Of a stretch of 49,824 nt of DNA, positions 1 to 7,954 are shown one piece after another. The stretch spans positions 1 through 49,824 of the forward strand of contig REDS01000094.1 of NCBI GenBank assembly GCA_007693395.1, read 5' to 3'. The translations under genes and the position numbers were made by a program. The notes under the pieces are model-generated. The model saw only the letters and a list, made by a program, of their open reading frames with translations. It had not been told where the DNA came from and searched no databases. This DNA comes from Balneolaceae bacterium. Its GTDB lineage: Bacteria > Bacteroidota > Rhodothermia > Balneolales > Balneolaceae. Every line of letters starts with the position of its first letter. Positions within the stretch are counted from its first letter, which is position 1.

Positions 1-52
1 GGGATCAGTTCAATATTGTGGGGAGTGATGGATAGAAGTTGTATACTTGGCC

Positions 53-130
53 ATGGACTACAAACACATACTAAGCCTTTTTCTTCCACAAGGGCTGCTT
101 GATCACTTTGATATTGACCACGTTGAGTAA
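53..130 (+). pseudogene. N-terminal remnant of an ISAon1-like transposase
   Basis: An ATG at 53 opens 25 codons ending at a TAA at 128-130. The peptide contains ILSLFLPQGLLDHFDIDHVE, which resembles the first residues of the small N-terminal protein of ISAon1-type insertion sequences (typically an ILP-LLPEGLL-YFE-like start). The family protein is about 100 residues or more, so this is a stub. No catalytic transposase domain, terminal inverted repeat or target duplication is visible here, but the window edge hides whatever lies to the left. The assignment rests on a short motif and is tentative. Confidence 0.45.
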
Positions 131-403
131 GGCGGGGGAACTTGGTGAGGATTTTCATTTAGTATAATTGAAGATTTATGCAATAATTGATACCCATTAA
201 GTATATAATATCGCACCACATAACCAGCAATTCCTGCTGACGGATTCGCATTGACTGCCCAACTTTTGAGTTGATTGTTCCGCAGCAGAATTGCCAAACC
301 GTTATGTGTCGGAAGCCCATTTTTTGCTACAGGCAATTTTCACTTCTATAATCTGTTATAAATTTGTAGATTCTAGACAGACTAGATGATAATGGAAGTA
401 TTT
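131..403. other. Stretch without a supported gene, upstream of the toxin-antitoxin pair
   Basis: I see no convincing gene here. A minus-strand reading frame at 103-336 could encode 77 residues, with a loosely fibronectin-like stretch (WAVNANPSAGIAGYVVRYY), but it has no clear start signal and runs back over the transposase remnant, so it may be chance or another decayed fragment. The last 60 bases before 404 should carry the promoter of the antitoxin operon. The run TCTAGACAGACTAGAT near 371-387 contains two CTAGA/CTAGAT-like half-sites that could be autoregulatory, which is speculation. Confidence 0.3.
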
Positions 404-664
404 ATGATCACAAAATCTAAAAAATGGCAATTACAGGAAGCTAAAAACAGATTTAGCGAAGTCGTACGTAAGGCATCCGAAGAGGGGCCTCAAACGGTTA
501 CAAAGCATGGAAAAGACAGTGTAGTGGTGCTTTCTGCTGAAGATTATCGCAAATTAGAACAACCGAAAACGTCATTGATTGAATTTTTTCAAACATCACC
601 TCTTTCAGAGGTTGAGATTGATCTAAAGCGAGATAAATCTCTTTCTCGTCAAGTTGACCTATGA
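404..664 (+). CDS. Phd/YefM-family antitoxin
   Basis: This small protein (86 residues from the ATG at 404; ATGs at 386 and 392 are alternatives) is the antitoxin of a type II toxin-antitoxin pair. Its N-terminal half has the Phd/YefM DNA-binding signature: WQLQEAKNRFSEVVRKASEEGP, followed by a T-K-HGK-x-x-VVVLSAEDY strand-helix unit. The C-terminal tail (about residues 55-86), rich in acidic and basic residues, should wrap around the toxin. Start 404 is preferred because family members begin a few residues before the W-x-LQEAK motif. Its stop overlaps the toxin start by 4 bases (ATGA), so the two are translationally coupled. By analogy the complex represses its own promoter. Confidence 0.85.
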   Translation: MITKSKKWQLQEAKNRFSEVVRKASEEGPQTVTKHGKDSVVVLSAEDYRKLEQPKTSLIEFFQTSPLSEVEIDLKRDKSLSRQVDL

Positions 665-1095
665 GCTATTTGATTGACACCTGCTGCATTTCCGAATTGG
701 TTAAAAAGAAACCAAATCCAAATGTTGTGAAATGGTTTGCCGATCAGGATGAACTCTCCATGTTTTTAAGCGTCATTACGTTTGGCGAATTGAGAAAAGG
801 GATTGAAAAGTTACCCGATTCGAAAAAGAAGAAAGAACTAAATCGATGGGTGAAAGAAGATTTAAAGCACCGCTTCAAAAACCGTATCCTCAACATAAAC
901 ATAGAAGAAGTGAATAAATGGGGTGAGATTTTAGCTGCAGCAGAAAAAAGTGGTAAACCTCTTTCGGTAATTGATTCACTTATTGCTGCCACAGCCCAGG
1001 TTCATGACCTTTCAGTAGTTACAAGAAATACTCAGGATATGGAAGGGGCAGGAGTTGAATTGATTAATCCTTGGACCTATAAACCGAACACATAA
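661..1095 (+). CDS. PIN-domain (VapC/FitB-like) toxin
   Basis: A 144-residue PIN-domain ribonuclease, predicted to cleave RNA when released from the antitoxin encoded just upstream. The four acidic metal-binding positions of the family can be placed: D6 in YLIDTCCISEL, E43 in TFGELRKGIEKL, D105 in LSVIDSLIAATA and D126 after TRNTQ. The full-length fold and intact acids suggest an active toxin. PIN toxins are often paired with VapB/AbrB-type antitoxins; here the partner is of the Phd/YefM type, a common mixed arrangement. The likely substrate (tRNA or rRNA) cannot be read from the sequence. Confidence 0.88.
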   Translation: MSYLIDTCCISELVKKKPNPNVVKWFADQDELSMFLSVITFGELRKGIEKLPDSKKKKELNRWVKEDLKHRFKNRILNINIEEVNKWGEILAAAEKSGKPLSVIDSLIAATAQVHDLSVVTRNTQDMEGAGVELINPWTYKPNT

Positions 1096-1321
1096 CCTAT
1101 ATATGGCCTCCAATGTCAAGTGGCAATAAGTATCTTTGGTAAGAAAATTTTCTTTCCTCACCTGTTGTCGTTCGATCATTTTTCATTGACTCTGTCCTGC
1201 GGGCATTTTTCAATCCTGTACTCACCCGGTTTAGAAGTTTAGAAGGAAAACAGCTGGGGTGACGGTATCTGTCACACGTATCTCTTATTTTGCTTCGAAA
1301 CAGAAAATAAATGGCATCATA

Positions 1322-2620
1322 ATGGGACTAGTTGAAGTTGGTATAGCGGTATTTTTTTTAATCATTGGATTTTTGCTGGCATACTTTATGGCGAAAGCTA
1401 AAGAGTCGAAACTTGAAGAGAGAATTGCTAATCTTAGTGCTGCAATGGGGGAGAGTCAAGTAAAACTCGAGAGTGTATCGGCCCGGGCGGCTGATGCAGA
1501 GAAAGAGCTCACGCTAAGAACGGCAGACTTAAAATATTTAAAGGAACGGCTTACTGACCAAAAACAGGAAGTAGAGAAGCTGCAAGAGCAATTCCGGTTT
1601 GAATTCAAACATCTGGCAAATGAGATTCTTGAAGAGAAATCAAAGAAATTCACCGAACAAAATAAGGAGAAACTCGATCAGCTTTTGAAACCATTGGGGG
1701 AGAAAATAACCGAATTTCAGAAGCGGGTGGAAGATACCCATCGCGAAGACCTGAAGGGAAGAAGTGCTTTAGACCAGCATCTGAAAATGCTGCAGGAGAT
1801 GAATCAAAAAATGAGTACAGAGGCTAAAAACCTTACAAAGGCGCTAAAAGGAGATACAAAGCAGCAGGGAAACTGGGGTGAAGTGATCTTACAGCGAATC
1901 CTTGAAAAATCCGGCCTTAGAAAAGGGTTTGAGTACACCGCTCAGGAGAGTTTCACATCCGAAGATGGCCGGCGTTCTCAGCCTGATGTAATTGTTAGCC
2001 TCCCTGATGAGAAAAAGCTTGTTATCGATTCAAAAGTATCACTAACGGCGTATGAAAAGTATTCATCAACAGAAGATACCGATGAAACACAAGCCTTTCT
2101 AAAGCAACATATCGCATCTTTACGGGCACATGTAAAGAACCTGAGCTCCAAAAACTATGAGCAGATTCACGGCTTTAAGAGCCCCGACTTTGTTTTGCTC
2201 TTTATCCCCATAGAGCCTGCATTTACCGTTGCCATGCAGAACGATCAGGATCTGTATAACGAAGCATTTGAAAGGAATATCATTATTGTAAGCCCAACCA
2301 CATTGCTTGCAACGCTTGCAACCATACAGAATGTGTGGAAGCAGGAGTATCAGAATCGAAATGCAATGGAAATAGCAAGACGCGGCGGCCTGTTGTACGA
2401 TAAATTTGTTGGTTTTGTAGATAACCTGAAGGATGTTGGGAAACGAATCAGGCAGACAGAACAGGCGTACGATTCTGCAATGAATCAACTCTCGGATGGT
2501 GCAGGGAATCTTGTTGGGCAGGCAGAAAAACTTCGTGAACTTGGAGCGAATGCATCGAAAAAACTGCAATCGGATATTTCAAAGCCAGCTCTTGAAACCT
2601 TTAAAAAAGAAGACCATTAA
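1322..2620 (+). CDS. rmuC: DNA recombination protein RmuC
   Basis: RmuC is a membrane-anchored, predicted nuclease-fold protein that limits rearrangements at inverted repeats. From the ATG at 1322 (432 residues) the protein starts with one transmembrane helix (MGLVEVGIAVFFLIIGFLLA), then a long coiled coil (about residues 25-100), then the RmuC core with GNWGEVILQRILEKSGL, QPDVIVSLPDEKKLVIDSK, a later FVLLFIPIEPAF block and the C-terminal RRGGLLYDKFVGFVDNL helix. A GTG at 1259 would add 21 residues that spoil the clean N-terminal anchor, so 1322 is preferred. The 3' end overlaps the convergent downstream gene by 4 bases. It appears to be transcribed alone. Confidence 0.92.
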   Translation: MGLVEVGIAVFFLIIGFLLAYFMAKAKESKLEERIANLSAAMGESQVKLESVSARAADAEKELTLRTADLKYLKERLTDQKQEVEKLQEQFRFEFKHLANEILEEKSKKFTEQNKEKLDQLLKPLGEKITEFQKRVEDTHREDLKGRSALDQHLKMLQEMNQKMSTEAKNLTKALKGDTKQQGNWGEVILQRILEKSGLRKGFEYTAQESFTSEDGRRSQPDVIVSLPDEKKLVIDSKVSLTAYEKYSSTEDTDETQAFLKQHIASLRAHVKNLSSKNYEQIHGFKSPDFVLLFIPIEPAFTVAMQNDQDLYNEAFERNIIIVSPTTLLATLATIQNVWKQEYQNRNAMEIARRGGLLYDKFVGFVDNLKDVGKRIRQTEQAYDSAMNQLSDGAGNLVGQAEKLRELGANASKKLQSDISKPALETFKKEDH

Positions 2621-3519
2621 CGGCTGTATTGTAACGGTTCAACAAGGCTTGCGAGATCGTACCCGTTGTGGTTAGAAATGGCTGAGTACCACGTATTGTC
2701 CCATAGCCAGGATACTACATGGTGATTATTGATCTCCGCTACATAAAAATCGTGATGACTGTTACATGCTTCAACAGCATTTTCAAGCATTTTTAGCCCA
2801 CCTTTTTCGTGCACTTTGCTAACATCAAATGCAAACAAGTAGATCGTTTCCCCAATTTCGGGTTGTGTATACTCAAGCAGCGGAGTTTGGAAGCCATCAA
2901 TAAAGTCTGCCATAACAATACCTTCGAACTGTGCACCGGTAATTTGAGGTACGGTCATGGTTAGTTCAAAGTGGGCACTCAAATAAGCTTCAGCTTCCGA
3001 TAATGAGTGTGTGCCAAAGTGCGGTTCAATTAATTGTCCGTTAGCATTAAGAAAATGTTCTGCTGCTACATTCTCAACAATTAACTCTGCAATACGCTCT
3101 TCGTATGATCCGGTGCTGTCGAGCAGCTGCATGGTAACCAGTGTAATGAACAAAACAACAGCCGCCGCAGTAAAATATCGAAGTATTGTGCTTTTCTTGA
3201 AACCTTGAGATTTACTTTCATGAGGGCTCCTCTTTGTGGCTTGTGGTTGTTGCTTTAAAGGATAAATATTGGAATCATCAGAGATATCCCCCTCATTCAG
3301 AGCAGAAATGATGGTATTTATTCTGTGTGAAAGATGCTCAGGAGCTTTAGCACGTTTGTATTTTTGTTTAAAGAGTTGTTTGATTCTGAGAGTGTTTTCA
3401 TACTCTTTCTTAACAAAATCATCAATTTCAATGAAATCAAAGAAAGCAGCCTGCTCTTCTGAGCTGGCCTCATTATCAATGATAGCCGGTATAATCTTTA
3501 ATGCTTTCTTTCTGTCCAT
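2617..3519 (-). CDS. Orphan anti-sigma-like single-pass membrane protein
   Basis: This 300-residue protein has an N-terminal cytoplasmic helical domain (about 1-70; ALKIIPAIIDNEASSEEQAA and APEHLSHRI) resembling anti-sigma/zf-HC2-like proteins of Balneolales but without a zinc-binding H-x3-C-x2-C. A polar linker follows, then one transmembrane helix at about 113-133 (ILRYFTAAAVVLFITLVTM). The roughly 165-residue extracytoplasmic domain is unrecognised; it is rich in His and aromatic residues near its end (NSHHDFYVAEINNHHVVSWL). No sigma gene lies beside it: the ECF gene at 6546 has its own partner. It could regulate a distant sigma factor or be a sensor of another kind. Confidence 0.6.
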   Translation of the reverse strand: MDRKKALKIIPAIIDNEASSEEQAAFFDFIEIDDFVKKEYENTLRIKQLFKQKYKRAKAPEHLSHRINTIISALNEGDISDDSNIYPLKQQPQATKRSPHESKSQGFKKSTILRYFTAAAVVLFITLVTMQLLDSTGSYEERIAELIVENVAAEHFLNANGQLIEPHFGTHSLSEAEAYLSAHFELTMTVPQITGAQFEGIVMADFIDGFQTPLLEYTQPEIGETIYLFAFDVSKVHEKGGLKMLENAVEACNSHHDFYVAEINNHHVVSWLWDNTWYSAISNHNGYDLASLVEPLQYSR

Positions 3520-3658
3520 CTTTATCTGTTATTACAACTTAATTGAGTGAGGTTGTCTCTCATTATAAAAAAAACAAAATGGTATGGTGCTCCATTCGGC
3601 TAAAAAGTTGTTAATTATTATTTCTGCAGACAGCCCCAATACATTGAAGACAAATAAA

Positions 3659-4399
3659 TTAGCTATGAATACCAATGCTAAACATGTTCAAGGGTGAATT
3701 TTCCATCGGTTTACACGTTAAAGTTAGCTCATTTTTGAGAGTAGGATGCGAGAATGTAAGTGAGTATGCATGCAAAGCAATTCTGCCCGTGGTTTTGCTG
3801 CCATATTTACTATCACCCAAAAGCGGAAACCCTTCTTCTGAAAACTGAACTCGTATTTGATGTGGCCGCCCGGTAATTAAATTGATCTGAACCAGAGAAA
3901 AATCATTGGATTCCTGCAACCGTGTGTACGTTAATTCAGCAAGCTTTGCATTTTTCGATTCATTTTTCACCACCTCTACAACGTTTGTGGATGTATTTTT
4001 TTGCAGATAATGCCTGAACGTTCCACTGGCCGGCAGGGTGCCTGATGCCACTGCGAGATACGTTTTCCTGAAGGTTCTTTTTCTGATCTGTTCACTTATT
4101 CTGGAAGCTGCTTTTGATGTTTTGGCGAGCAGCATGACACCGGTTACGGGTTGATCGAGCCGGTGCAGAAGCCCCAAAAATACATTGCCCGGCTTGTTAT
4201 ACTCTTTCTTCAGATAAGATTTGCATAGGGTCAGTACATCAGGCCGTGCTGTTATATCTTCTTGCGAAAGAACACCCTCGGGTTTATTTATGGCCAGAAG
4301 ATGATTGTCTTCATAAACAATCTCTATATTTGGTTCAGTTGCCGTAAACTTGGGCGTGTTTATCATTGTTAGAAAGTTGTCGTTTAGTTGATTATTCAA
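3659..4399 (-). CDS. RluA-family RNA pseudouridine synthase
   Basis: The enzyme isomerises specific uridines to pseudouridine in rRNA or tRNA. The catalytic motif is intact: GLLHRLDQPVTGVMLLAK, with the nucleophilic aspartate at D82. The N-terminal DNHLLAINKPEGVLSQ strand and the C-terminal ITGRPHQIRVQFSEEGFPLLGD block are standard for the family. At 246 residues with no S4 domain, it is closer to short RluA/TruC-like enzymes than to RluC/RluD, and the target site cannot be named. A second ATG at codon 12 is an alternative start. It is divergent from uvrC with about 90 bases between them. Confidence 0.9.
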   Translation of the reverse strand: MNNQLNDNFLTMINTPKFTATEPNIEIVYEDNHLLAINKPEGVLSQEDITARPDVLTLCKSYLKKEYNKPGNVFLGLLHRLDQPVTGVMLLAKTSKAASRISEQIRKRTFRKTYLAVASGTLPASGTFRHYLQKNTSTNVVEVVKNESKNAKLAELTYTRLQESNDFSLVQINLITGRPHQIRVQFSEEGFPLLGDSKYGSKTTGRIALHAYSLTFSHPTLKNELTLTCKPMENSPLNMFSIGIHS

Positions 4400-4490
4400 C
4401 TTTTTCGTCAGTTTATGTGAGATGACAGAAATTCCATCGAAACGGCCAGTTTATAAATTTTAAGAACCGTAAGTACGTAACTCAGAATAT

Positions 4491-6329
4491 ATGCCTATAT
4501 CGTTAGAGGAAAAAATTGGGCATTTACCCCTCAAACCTGGTGTTTATCAGTTCAAAGATGTAAGGGGAAATCATCTCTATATCGGCAAAGCGAAGAGGTT
4601 GAGGAACAGGGTACGTTCCTATTTTCAGGATTCAGGAAATCATGATGGGCGTATTCGCGTGATGGTGAAGAAAATTCACGACCTCGAGGTTATCGTTACC
4701 GACTCGGAAGCAGAAGCATTAATTCTTGAAAACACACTGATCAAAAAGCACCATCCGCGATATAATATTATGTATCGGGATGACAAGTCTTACCCTTATA
4801 TCTGCATCACAAACGACGAAAAACCCCGTGTATATCCTACCCGAACGGTGGTTAAGGACGGAAGTAAATATTTTGGCCCATACGATCATGTTGGGCATTT
4901 GCGAAGAATGCTCGAAACCATCAGAAAAACGTTTGAACTTTGTACATGTGCAGTATCACCAAAAATGATTGATAAATCGAGAGGCGCACCAAAATGGCAC
5001 TCATGCTTTGATGATTATCTGAAAAATTGCTCAGGTGACTGGGGCGCAGATAAATACGCAGTAGCTCTGCAAAAAGTTGAACGGCTTCTATCCGGAAAAA
5101 CAGAAGGATTGATGAAGGAGGTGAAAGAGGAGATGGAGATTGCATCGACTGCGCTGGAATTTGAGCAAGCAGCACAATTGCGCGACAGCCTCTTATCATT
5201 GCAGAAATACAATCAAAAAATGAAGATTGTTGACAGTAAAAAGATCAACAGAGATCTGTTTGCAATAGAGGTAGCCGAGGATATTTCAGAGGCTTGCGGT
5301 GTACTGTTTAAAGTTCGGGAGGGTAAGCTGGTTGGAAAGTTTCACCGATATATAAAAAATATTGAAGATGTTTCCCAAGAGTTTATGATGCAAGCATTTG
5401 TGGAGGATTATTATAGCGACCCCAGGGGTGTTGATACCGGTTCATTGCCGGATGAGGTTTACATCAGCCACAGCATGGAAGATGACGAGCCTCTCCATAG
5501 TTATCTGTGGGAAGTTCTTGGAAAAAAAGTACCCATCCATGTGCCCAAAATTGGGGATAAAAAACATCTCATGAAAATGGCCTTATCCAATGCAAGGCTG
5601 AAACTTGGGGAGAGACGCATAGAAAAAGAGAAGGCAGAGAAGAACCGAATTCCAAAATCAGTTGAAGACCTGAAAGAATATCTGCACCTTGAGCGTTTGC
5701 CGCGAAGAATTGAGTGTTTTGACAACTCCAATATTCAGGGTTCTGATCCTGTTGCATCTATGGTATGCTTTGTGGATGGAAAGCCGCGTAAAAGCGAGTA
5801 CAAACGTTTTAATATAAAAACCGTGGTTGGCCCCGACGATTTTGCTTCAATGCGAGAGGTGCTCAAACGAAGATACAGCAGGGTAAAAAAAGATAAATTA
5901 CAGGCACCAGATCTAATTTTGGTTGATGGTGGAAAAGGCCAGTTAAGTGCAGCAGTGGAAGCTCTGAGAGAAATAGATTTTCTCGAGCAGTGCGAAGTGG
6001 CGGGATTGGCAAAGCGGCTGGAGGAAGTTTTTCTTCCCGGGAGGGCTGATGCGGTTATGATCCCCAAACGATCGCCATCATTGAAATTATTGCAGATGGC
6101 ACGCGATGAAGCCCACCGTTTTGCTATTACATTTCACAGGAAAAAACGATCAGACAGAACACTTAAAACTGAACTTACAGACATTCCCGGTATAGGCGAA
6201 AAAAAAGCATCTGAACTTTTAAAGGAATTTGGTTCCGTAAAGAAAATAAAAGAGAGTTCTGAGGAAACACTTCAGCAGTTTTTGGGTAATAAAAGCGGGG
6301 GTGCAGTTTACCGCCATTTCAGAGATTAA
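4491..6329 (+). CDS. uvrC: UvrABC excinuclease subunit C
   Basis: UvrC makes the two incisions around bulky DNA lesions in nucleotide-excision repair. The 612-residue length fits the family. In order: an N-terminal GIY-YIG nuclease (GVYQF, then HLYIGKAKRLRNRVRSYF; 3' incision), a cysteine-containing segment around KNCSGDW, a UVR helix pair for UvrB contact (STALEFEQAAQLRDSLLSL, about 220-240), the RNase H-like nuclease domain (IECFDNSNIQGSDPVASMV, then LILVDGGKGQLSAA; 5' incision, D-rich), and a C-terminal helix-hairpin-helix pair (LTDIPGIGEKKASELLKEFG). It stands alone between a divergent gene and a sigma operon. Confidence 0.98.
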   Translation: MPISLEEKIGHLPLKPGVYQFKDVRGNHLYIGKAKRLRNRVRSYFQDSGNHDGRIRVMVKKIHDLEVIVTDSEAEALILENTLIKKHHPRYNIMYRDDKSYPYICITNDEKPRVYPTRTVVKDGSKYFGPYDHVGHLRRMLETIRKTFELCTCAVSPKMIDKSRGAPKWHSCFDDYLKNCSGDWGADKYAVALQKVERLLSGKTEGLMKEVKEEMEIASTALEFEQAAQLRDSLLSLQKYNQKMKIVDSKKINRDLFAIEVAEDISEACGVLFKVREGKLVGKFHRYIKNIEDVSQEFMMQAFVEDYYSDPRGVDTGSLPDEVYISHSMEDDEPLHSYLWEVLGKKVPIHVPKIGDKKHLMKMALSNARLKLGERRIEKEKAEKNRIPKSVEDLKEYLHLERLPRRIECFDNSNIQGSDPVASMVCFVDGKPRKSEYKRFNIKTVVGPDDFASMREVLKRRYSRVKKDKLQAPDLILVDGGKGQLSAAVEALREIDFLEQCEVAGLAKRLEEVFLPGRADAVMIPKRSPSLKLLQMARDEAHRFAITFHRKKRSDRTLKTELTDIPGIGEKKASELLKEFGSVKKIKESSEETLQQFLGNKSGGAVYRHFRD

Positions 6330-6402
6330 ATGTGGCCAAAGTAACATTAAAATGTTATAGAATACCATCCAAACTCTGTATACTTTCGTAGTAGGTAAAG
6401 AT

Positions 6403-6443
6403 TGCCAAAAATGAAAGAGAAGCAGTTTTTTTAATTTTTGGCA
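6403..6443. repeat. Inverted repeat downstream of uvrC
   Basis: A perfect 10-base inverted repeat, TGCCAAAAAT (6403-6412) and ATTTTTGGCA (6434-6443), encloses a 21-base loop containing TTTTTTT. It lies in the 216-base gap between uvrC and the ECF sigma gene. It could be an inefficient uvrC terminator or a dyad for a regulator of the sigma operon. The loop is long and no U-run follows the 3' arm, so a standard terminator is unlikely. Confidence 0.4.
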
Positions 6444-6545
6444 TACAATGTGCAATAACTTATCAAAGCGCTTTTATTGCTCGAATGTTAAGGCGTAAGA
6501 AACTGTTTTGATAAATAACAGGGCTTATTTATAATTACCGAAATC

Positions 6546-7181
6546 ATGCGACTTACTAAATCAGACCACATACCGAAAAACTACACCCGAATGCAAGATA
6601 AAGAGTTGGTACATCTCTTCAGAAAAGAGGATGATCAGCTTGCATTTCATGAGTTAATGAACCGGCATCAGGCTAAAGTGTACTCATACATCTTTAGCAT
6701 GATTCAGAACCGTGAAATTGCTAACGATATCTTCCAGGAGACGTTCACGAAGGTGATCACCAAGATGGATGATACGTACAACGAGCAGGGTAAATGGATT
6801 GCCTGGGTGATGCGTATTGCACATAATGCAACAATCGATCATATCAGAAAACAAAAACGATTTGTGGACGTTACAGGCTCGTATGATGAAGAATCGAAAA
6901 CTGATTTTTACGACAGATTACCCGACGATGATGCCATCGGCCAGCAGGAAAAGCTCGAGCTGGATGAGTCTACATCAAGTCTGTTGAAGCATATTTCGAA
7001 TCTGCCGGAGGAGCAGCGAACAGTGGTTATGTTGCGGCACTATTATGAAATGCCTTTTAAGGAAATAGCTGATTTAACAGGTGTTTCCATAAATACTGCT
7101 TTAGGAAGAATGAGATATGCTTTGATAAATCTTCGTAAAATGTTCGATGAGGAACATGAGAAGGAATCAAAGAATTTATGA
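6546..7181 (+). CDS. ECF-type RNA polymerase sigma factor
   Basis: A 211-residue sigma-70 family protein of the extracytoplasmic-function type, redirecting RNA polymerase to a dedicated regulon. The sigma-2 domain spans about residues 25-100 (AFHELMNRHQAKVYSYIF, DIFQETFTKVI, WIAWVMRIAHNATIDHIRKQ). An acidic linker follows, then sigma-4 at about 145-200 (LPEEQRTVVMLRHYYEMPF, EIADLTGVSINTALGRMRYA). An ATG at 6591 (MQDKELV) is a plausible alternative start. It overlaps the next gene by 4 bases (ATGA), the usual arrangement for a sigma/anti-sigma pair; the operon is probably autoregulated. Confidence 0.93.
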   Translation: MRLTKSDHIPKNYTRMQDKELVHLFRKEDDQLAFHELMNRHQAKVYSYIFSMIQNREIANDIFQETFTKVITKMDDTYNEQGKWIAWVMRIAHNATIDHIRKQKRFVDVTGSYDEESKTDFYDRLPDDDAIGQQEKLELDESTSSLLKHISNLPEEQRTVVMLRHYYEMPFKEIADLTGVSINTALGRMRYALINLRKMFDEEHEKESKNL

Positions 7182-7789
7182 GTGAGAATAAAAACAGATC
7201 TATAACCTATATCTATGATGAGATGGATCCCTCCGAAAAAGTAGAATTCGAGAGGGATCTTGAACTTGATGAAAATCTGCTTATTGAAGTAGAGTCTTTA
7301 AAACGGGTTCAGAATCGATTGAATGGCATTCAAACGGTAGAAGCTCCGCAGCATGTTGTAGATAACATCTGCTTGATTGCCGGTAATAAATCACAAAAAC
7401 CTGCGAAAATACTTTTTTTCAGCAGTACAATTTACAGCGCGGCAGCTGCACTGTTACTACTTGGGCTAACATCATCATATTTTTTTCTTAATGGTGAGGA
7501 ATCAACCATTAACGAAGGTGCCATAAATAATGCCTCAGTCTCAGCCCCTGTTTTTTTTCATCAGCCCGAACCTGCAGTTAGCATAATTGGAAACCAAGTA
7601 GAGAGAAATGTAACCCCTTGGGTTGATACGAATGAAGTGATCTACTTCCATGACAGACTTCGTTCAAACGGAACAGCAACGGTAGATTCTATTTTTGAAA
7701 ATAGCTTCAGAAAATTAACACCGGTTCAAAACCCATCTTTTTCAAATCCTAATCGGCAAAATTTACACCTGACTGGCAGCCGAAGATAA
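7178..7789 (+). CDS. Membrane anti-sigma-like partner of the ECF sigma factor
   Basis: A 203-residue protein translated by overlap with the sigma gene. An acidic cytoplasmic part (about 1-75: YIYDEMDPSEKVEFERDLEL, then SLKRVQNRLNGI) fits a sigma-binding domain but has no zinc motif. One transmembrane helix follows at about 83-107 (TIYSAAAALLLLGLTSSYFF), then an unstructured, Asn/Ser/Pro-rich extracytoplasmic tail without a recognisable sensor fold. The role is inferred from gene pairing, topology and the ESLKR-x-x-x-RL-type N-terminal helix. The signal sensed is unknown. Confidence 0.7.
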   Translation: MSENKNRSITYIYDEMDPSEKVEFERDLELDENLLIEVESLKRVQNRLNGIQTVEAPQHVVDNICLIAGNKSQKPAKILFFSSTIYSAAAALLLLGLTSSYFFLNGEESTINEGAINNASVSAPVFFHQPEPAVSIIGNQVERNVTPWVDTNEVIYFHDRLRSNGTATVDSIFENSFRKLTPVQNPSFSNPNRQNLHLTGSRR

Positions 7790-7818
7790 TTCTGAGCTAA
7801 AAAGTGATAAGGATGGCT

Positions 7819-7849
7819 AATCACATGTATTTGTGCTACTTATGTGATT
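7819..7849. repeat. Imperfect hairpin between the sigma operon and parA
   Basis: Arms AATCACAT (7819-7826) and ATGTGATT (7842-7849) form an 8-base stem around a 15-base loop, 30-60 bases after the stop of the sigma-partner gene. There is no T-run after the 3' arm, so it may be a protein-binding dyad or a weak transcript-end structure instead of an intrinsic terminator. Confidence 0.35.
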
Positions 7850-7875
7850 CATTCTGAAAGTTTTCCACCCCACTG

Positions 7876-7884
7876 TGTGAATAA
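7876..7884 (-). promoter_or_regulatory. Candidate DnaA box upstream of parA
   Basis: TGTGAATAA is the complement of TTATTCACA, matching the DnaA-box pattern TTATNCACA. It sits 71 bases before parA, and TTTTCCACC at 7861-7869 is a second, weaker look-alike in the other orientation. parAB loci are often near the replication origin. A nine-base degenerate match is expected about once or more by chance in a window this size, and there is no box cluster or AT-rich unwinding element, so an origin is not claimed. Confidence 0.25.
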
Positions 7885-7954
7885 CTAATTTTGGTTAGCT
7901 ATGGAGTGAGGGTTATATTAGCATGCAAAGAAACATATTAATTCTACATTCAGA

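Noticed and set aside
103-336. Minus-strand 77-residue reading frame next to the transposase remnant
   Set aside because: It has no recognised family, no clear ribosome site, and overlaps the transposase remnant on the opposite strand. The fibronectin-like look is too weak to call a gene.
2120-2569. Long minus-strand reading frame inside rmuC
   Set aside because: It is a shadow of the well-supported rmuC frame, with a low-complexity Cys/Phe/Leu-rich translation and no family resemblance.
7876-7884. Replication origin upstream of parA
   Set aside because: One DnaA-box match in a window this size is expected by chance; there is no cluster of boxes, no AT-rich repeat array and no dnaA gene.
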